This document shows positions 18,377 to 22,801 of a stretch of 22,801 nucleotides of DNA, piece after piece. The number at the start of each line of letters is the position of its first letter. The stretch's first letter is position 1. Source of the DNA: a virus; the IMG/VR virus record IMGVR_UViG_3300002231_000541, positions 92,141-114,941 of that record. One strand, written 5' to 3'. Position numbers and translations under genes: made by a program. The notes under the pieces are model-generated. The model saw only the letters and a list, made by a program, of their open reading frames with translations, made no database searches and had not been told where the DNA came from.

Positions 18377-18766
18377 ATGTTTGACAAAATAAAAAAATGG
18401 TTAACCCCGGAACCACCCCCGGAACCAGAACAGGAGTTGCCATTGGAGCCAGAAGCGGAACCAGAACCCGAGCCTCCTCCGCCTCCACCCGATGTAATCG
18501 AAGTACCTTGGAAGTTTGCTGCAGCCCCAAAAAACTTTCAAGATGCAATTAACAAAATACACGCAGAATTGAAAGAGTTCTTATACGAGTCCAAACTAAA
18601 AGAGGTTAATGCACTTAAGACTGTGGATAAGTTTGTAGAACTCCAAGAGAAGAAGGTAGAGCAGCTAAAAGAGGCCTATGGCATCCCTAGCGATATGGAG
18701 TATGACTTTATATTGCCGGAGGGCACTGGCCGCCCCGGCTACTTGAAAAAGAAAGAAAGCAAATAA
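18377..18766 (+). CDS. Small unknown protein: Pro/Glu-rich N-terminus, helical C-terminus
   Basis: Not recognised. It has 129 residues and starts at an ATG preceded by a strong AGGAGG (18366-18371). Residues 11-40 are almost entirely proline and glutamate (repeats of PEPE and PPPPPP), an extended flexible acidic arm. Residues 50-105 form a predicted charged helix or coiled coil (INKIHAELKEFLYESKLKEVNALKTVDKFVELQEKK), ending in YGIPSDMEYDFILPEGTG. It sits directly upstream of the sheath gene, where T4 has the terminase genes 16 and 17, so a small-terminase or tail-assembly role is conceivable but unsupported by motifs. Clear start and stop signals and its position between two candidate promoters make it a real gene. 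Confidence 0.8.
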   Translation: MFDKIKKWLTPEPPPEPEQELPLEPEAEPEPEPPPPPPDVIEVPWKFAAAPKNFQDAINKIHAELKEFLYESKLKEVNALKTVDKFVELQEKKVEQLKEAYGIPSDMEYDFILPEGTGRPGYLKKKESK

Positions 18767-18792
18767 ATATTCCGACTTTGGAAAAAGACGAA

Positions 18793-18800
18793 ACTATTTA
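18793..18800 (+). promoter_or_regulatory. Candidate late promoter motif ACTATTTA before sheath gene
   Basis: Identical octamer to 1469, 42 bases upstream of the sheath ATG. An AT-rich stem TTATTA/TAATAA (18798-18803 with 18811-18816) overlaps it. Inferred from motif recurrence. Confidence 0.45.
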
Positions 18801-18841
18801 TTATGTGAAATAATAATCTAGATTTGAAGGAGAATCTTTAG

Positions 18842-21707
18842 ATGTCAGTTAAAAAATTTAAATTTGTATCTCCCGGAGTATTCCTAAGTGAAGTGGATAA
18901 TTCGGAGCTTCCTGCCGACCAAACGACAATCGGCCCCTTAATTGTAGGGAGAACTCCTTACGGCCCAGCTATGCGCCCGGTGACTGTAGAATCATTTTCA
19001 GAGTTTGTAGAAACTTTTGGAAACCCAGTTCCTGGCCAATCTGGCGGCGATGTCTGGCGGGAAGGGAATCTGCAAGGTCCCACTTATGCTTCCTATGCAG
19101 CACAGGCTTACTTAAAAGCAAATGTGGGTCCAGTGACCATGATGCGCTTGCTTGGGCAGGAAAATGCTAATTATGCTGGCACCACTGCGCTAGGCAGCAA
19201 AGGCGCCGCAGGGTGGACTACTGAAGGTGACGCTGCAGGCGGCGACGGCGGAGCATGGGGATTGATTCTCTGCAACTCCGGCTCTGGATCTCAAGATGCA
19301 TTCTTAGCAGCCACTTGGTACATTAATAGCGGAACTATCGAATTGACAGGAACCCTGGCCGGCCCAGGCGCCACCGTCAACTCACAGGGAGTCTACGGCC
19401 TCTTTAACAATGATGGAACGGCAACGCAGCCCGAATACCAAGTCGTAATTAGCAATGGTTCCACGGTTGTTCATAGAACAGCTTTTAACTTCGAACCTTC
19501 ATCTGACAAGTTTATTAGAGACGTATTTAACACAAATCCACAGCTGACAAATAGTGATGTTGTCGACCAAGCTAACTTAAAGCAAGGCGAACAATACTAC
19601 TGGCTTGGTGAAACTTCAGAGTATGCAGTCCAACGCCGAGCAGCTAACAATCCACATGCAATGATTATTGCTCTATCTAATGGGACGACTGATCGCTCCA
19701 TGATGAGAAAAAGTTATGAAATGGGTGCAACCGGATGGTTTATTGCTCAAGATTTGACCACCAACTGGGCAGCCTACAACCCAGCTTCTCAAACCAAACT
19801 ATTCCGCATCGTCGCCCGCGACGGTGGAGAATGGTCACAGGCTAACTTCAAGATTTCGATTGAAAATGTGAAAGCATCAACCTCCTTGTCTGATCCTTAC
19901 GGGACCTTCGATGTGGTTGTTCGCCGTGCACAAGATTCGGACAATGTAGTTCAATATGTAGAAAGGTTTTCCAACCTTACTTTGAACCCGGCATCCGAAA
20001 AATATATTGGTTTAGTGATTGGCGACAAATACACCGAATTCGACACTGCACAATCTCGCTTACGTGAGTATGGCGAATACGACAATCAGTCTAAATATAT
20101 TCGCGTAGAGGTCAAAGACGATGTGGCTTCCGGCCTTACAGATCCCGCATTTCTTCCATTCGGCGTTTTTGGCCCAGCAGCCCCAACTTCGGTAACTCTG
20201 ACGTCTGGGTCCAATAGCATGTCAACTGCAGCAGGCCTAGACTCCATTGTTATGAGTGGTACAGTTGCCAATATTTCAACTATTTCGTTGGCTGGTGGGG
20301 ACGCAGGGCTTTATAAATCAGGTAAATACACCGACCACACCTGCTCTATCTACTACCCTTCTTTATCGACTCGCCTCTCTGCATCTGCAGGCGGCTTGTC
20401 TAATCCGAAAGACGCATTCTTCGGAGCACAATCAGCACAGAATTTAAATAACGCAGGAAACGTCAAGTTTGACAAAGGTTGGTCTGGATATCTACGATCC
20501 TTCCCCGGCTGGCCTACAGAATACGCTTGCTCCTACTTGGGTGTTTTCACTCGATGATGTCTCGACTTCAAGTTCAGCGACAGCATACTGGAAGAGCAGT
20601 ACTATCACCGGAAGCGGTAATCGCATTAACGGACGCTCCGTTACTGCCATGAGCGGCGGATACTCCGCAGTTCTCGATGCAGGATATGACAGCTTTACTT
20701 CCCCGATGTTCGGCGGTTTCGACGGATTAAACGTCATGGAAATCGAACCTTTCCGTAACAGTGGTATGGGTGCAAGCGCCAATGAGTTTAATAACTACGC
20801 TTACAACAGTATCCAGCAGGCACTTCAAAGTGTTTCGGATCCCGAAGTAGTCGAGTACAACCTCCTAGCTGCTCCCGGACTCACTAATACAAAATTAACA
20901 CAACAAATGATTGACATCTGTGAAGACCGCGCTGACGCATTAGCGGTTATCGATTTGGAAAAGGTCTACACTCCTTTCACGGAGAACACCAACTCTTTCA
21001 AGAACAGAATTAGCACCCCGGATGAAGCAATCTTTTCTTTGAGATTACGACAGGTTGATAGTTCTTATGCATGTACCTATTTCCCATGGGTGCAAATCAA
21101 GGACACCATTTCTTCACGTACCTTGTGGGCTCCTCCTTCAGTCATCGCGCTCGGCACGATGGCCGGCTCGGAAGCAAAATCCGAACTCTGGTTCGCACCA
21201 GCTGGTTTCAACCGTGGTGGATTAACCGAAGGCGATGCTGGCGTCCCAGTATCTGGATTAACCTACAAGCTAACGTCAAAAGACCGCGACAATCTTTATG
21301 ATGCAAATATCAACCCGATTGCATCCTTCCCATCAGAAGGAATCGTTGTCTTCGGACAAAAGACAATGCAAACCCAGCGCTCTGCGCTCGATCGCATTAA
21401 CGTCCGTCGTCTCATGATTTATGTGAAGAAGCAAATCTCACGCATTGCATCCGGATTGCTCTTCGACCAAAATGTCAAAACTACATGGGCTCGTTTTACT
21501 GGACAAGTTAACCCATTCTTGGCGGGAATTAAGTCAGGATTAGGCCTCTCCGAGTACAAGGTTGTTCTCGATGAGACTACCACTACTCCAGATTTAGTAG
21601 ACCAGAACATTATGTATGCAAAGATCTTCTTGAAGCCAGCAAGATCGATCGAATTTATTGCAGTCGACTTTGTGATTACACGATCTGGCGCGTCTTTTGA
21701 AGACTAA
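18842..21707 (+). CDS. gp18: Contractile tail sheath protein, T4 gp18-like (one +1 frameshift near 20474-20486)
   Basis: About 954 residues after removing one base, clearly larger than T4 gp18 (659). The extra mass is in the middle, probably surface-exposed domains. The N-terminus has the sheath signature: KFVSPGVFLSEVDNS, TTIGPLIVGRTPYGPAMRPVTVES, then YASYAAQAYLKANVGPVTMMRLLG. The C-terminus has VKKQISRIASGLLFDQN, TWARFTGQVNPFLAGIKSGLGLSEY and the final IFLKPARSIEFIAVDFVITR strand that interlocks sheath subunits. The frame changes near 20474-20486; dropping one base joins NAGNVKFDKG to DIYDPSPAGLQNTLAPTWVF. The start ATG has AAGGAG at 18827-18832. The sheath contracts around the tube to drive it through the host envelope. 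Confidence 0.93.
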
Positions 21708-21720
21708 AAGCAAAACAGCT

Positions 21721-21728
21721 ACTATTTA
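21721..21728 (+). promoter_or_regulatory. Candidate late promoter motif ACTATTTA before tube gene
   Basis: Same octamer as at 1469 and 18793, 13 bases after the sheath stop and 26 bases before the tube ATG. It could give the tube gene extra transcription beyond read-through from the sheath gene; no terminator separates them. Confidence 0.45.
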
Positions 21729-21754
21729 ATAAGGTATAAGGAGTATTTAATACA

Positions 21755-22315
21755 ATGGCATTTTGGACAAACGCAACAGGGTTCGACCCGAAAAGAGGAT
21801 ATAGATTTACCGTAACATTGGGTAACATGCCTAGCGGCGCGCAATGGTACGCGAAAGCAGTCAAGAAGCCTGCTCTCACCGTCACAGAAGTTGACCACAG
21901 TTACTTGAATCACAAGTTTTACTATCCAGGTCGCACCGAATGGGAAACCGTAGAGGTAACTCTGGTAGACCCAGTTAGCCCAGATGCTGCTGCAAATACC
22001 GCAGCTATCTTAACTGCGGCTGGCTATCATCCGCCTAACGACATGAACGACACAACAACTATGTCAAAGGCAGCAGCCGTCGCTTCTCTAGGTGCTGTTG
22101 AAATTGAGCAGATTGACTCCCAAGGAAACTTCCTTGAGCGCTGGACCCTATGGAACGCTTTCATTACAGGTGTTACATACGGCGACCTAAGCTACGAAGA
22201 CGACGCTCTTACTGAAGTTACCATCACTCTACGCTACGATTGGGCAAAGCTCGAAACCCGCGTAGGCGCAGAAACACCTTTCCTCAAAGGTCAGCAGACC
22301 TTCTGGAAAGTTTAA
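21755..22315 (+). CDS. gp19: Tail tube protein, T4 gp19-like
   Basis: An intact 186-residue protein, close to T4 gp19 (163). It polymerises as hexameric rings into the inner tail tube through which DNA passes. Features seen: an N-terminal FDPKRGYRFTVTLG strand, AVKKPALTVTEVDHSYLNHKFYYPGRTEWETVEVTLVDP (the typical tube hairpin and strand pair), and a C-terminal WNAFITGVTYGDLSYEDDALTEVTITLRYDWA segment shared by gp19/phage tube families. ATG at 21755 has AAGGAG at 21738-21743. It follows the sheath gene directly, as in T4 (18 then 19). Confidence 0.95.
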   Translation: MAFWTNATGFDPKRGYRFTVTLGNMPSGAQWYAKAVKKPALTVTEVDHSYLNHKFYYPGRTEWETVEVTLVDPVSPDAAANTAAILTAAGYHPPNDMNDTTTMSKAAAVASLGAVEIEQIDSQGNFLERWTLWNAFITGVTYGDLSYEDDALTEVTITLRYDWAKLETRVGAETPFLKGQQTFWKV

Positions 22316-22346
22316 GATTTTTAACTAATACAATGAGAGGTGCCTT

Positions 22347-22801
22347 TTGGCAAGAAATAAGAATAGGGTAGGCTCGGACAAAAAAGCCCAAGCCACCGAT
22401 TCTGTAGCAGCAACGCAAATATCAGGAGATGGTCCACTTACCTTTTCCACTCCCTCTGAATTTGTAGAGTTGCCAACAGAAGGAAAGTTTTATCCAGAAA
22501 CTCATCCGCTTCATAACAAAGATCATGTGGAAATCAAACACATGACCGCCAAAGAAGAAGACATTTTATCTTCTAAGTCTCTTCTGAAGAAGTGTGTAGC
22601 TCTGGATAGATTTATGCAAAGCGTCATCGTCGATAATAATATCAATGTCCAAGATCTTTATATCGGCGATAGGAACGCAATTTTAATTGCAGCACGAGTG
22701 ACAGGATATGGTGAAGAATACACCACTCAAGTCACTTGCCCAGCCTGCGTGAACGTTTCTAAGTTCACGTTTGACCTAGAAGAAAAATCTATAGATAAAG
22801 G
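22347..22801 (+). CDS. gp26: Baseplate hub subunit, T4 gp26-like (3' end outside window)
   Basis: The first 151 residues of an open frame that runs off the window. The start is TTG at 22347, with AGAGG at 22336-22340 six bases upstream; the nearby ATG at 22333 reads into a stop after 12 codons. The protein has a low-complexity N-terminal 30 residues, then the conserved hub motif FVELPTEGKFYPETHPLHN, then VEIKHMTAKEEDILSSKSLLKK, INVQDLYIGDRNAILIAARVTGYG, and VTCPACVNVSKFTFDL. These blocks define the T4_baseplate (gp26-type) family found in most T4-like phages. One CxxC pair is visible; a second metal-binding pair, if any, would be outside the window. The protein takes part in hub assembly of the baseplate. 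Its place after gp19 fits a tail gene cluster. Confidence 0.88.
   Translation, partial: MARNKNRVGSDKKAQATDSVAATQISGDGPLTFSTPSEFVELPTEGKFYPETHPLHNKDHVEIKHMTAKEEDILSSKSLLKKCVALDRFMQSVIVDNNINVQDLYIGDRNAILIAARVTGYGEEYTTQVTCPACVNVSKFTFDLEEKSIDK

Noticed and set aside
20086-20271. Antisense gene inside the sheath
   Set aside because: No start context or motif; it lies wholly within a well-supported sheath coding region.
2540-20486. Programmed +1 ribosomal frameshifting
   Set aside because: Seven sites in unrelated genes lack a shared slippery site, stop context or stimulatory structure, and fusion partners are halves of single domains. Sequencing insertions explain them better.

Overview
This window is part of a tailed, contractile phage genome of the T4-like kind (Caudoviricetes, myovirus morphology). 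It holds a gp23-type major capsid protein, gp13-, gp14- and gp15-type neck and tail-terminator proteins, a gp18-type sheath, a gp19-type tube and the start of a gp26-type baseplate hub protein. All recognised genes lie on the + strand and are closely packed. Only the two leaders in front of the fibre-like genes are long. No rRNA, tRNA, integrase or transposase was seen. The host cannot be named from the sequence. Divergence from T4 and the LamG-bearing fibre suggest an environmental, possibly aquatic, phage, which is inference.

Layout. 1-1398 is the 3' part of the capsid gene, closed by a terminator at 1430-1460. A likely late operon follows from about 1469 to 9062: gp13-like neck, gp15-like sheath terminator and gp14-like neck protein, then three touching genes for a YeaH/YhbH (DUF444) VWA protein, a SpoVR/YcgB protein and a PrkA/YeaG serine protein kinase, ending at a strong terminator. 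Next come two very large fibre-like genes. The first (9255-14104) carries three LamG-like domains and a C-terminal beta-rich region. The second (14428-18263) is a roughly 1000-residue Ala-rich repetitive coil. Each has a structured leader containing a copy of the same 66-base element. A terminator at 18304-18336 is followed by a small gene of unknown function, sheath, tube and hub.

The main point of interest is the complete yeaH-spoVR-prkA set inside a phage morphogenesis operon. In bacteria these three proteins form a functional unit linked to stationary-phase, starvation and sporulation physiology. Here yeaH starts inside the stop of the neck gene (ATGA overlap), so the set is probably made late, together with virion proteins.

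Five genes are interrupted by seven frameshifts. Every one is repaired by removing a single base, mostly from short homopolymer runs, and both sides of each break belong to the same protein. This pattern looks like insertion-type sequencing error rather than real gene decay. Those genes are therefore annotated as single genes spanning the breaks.
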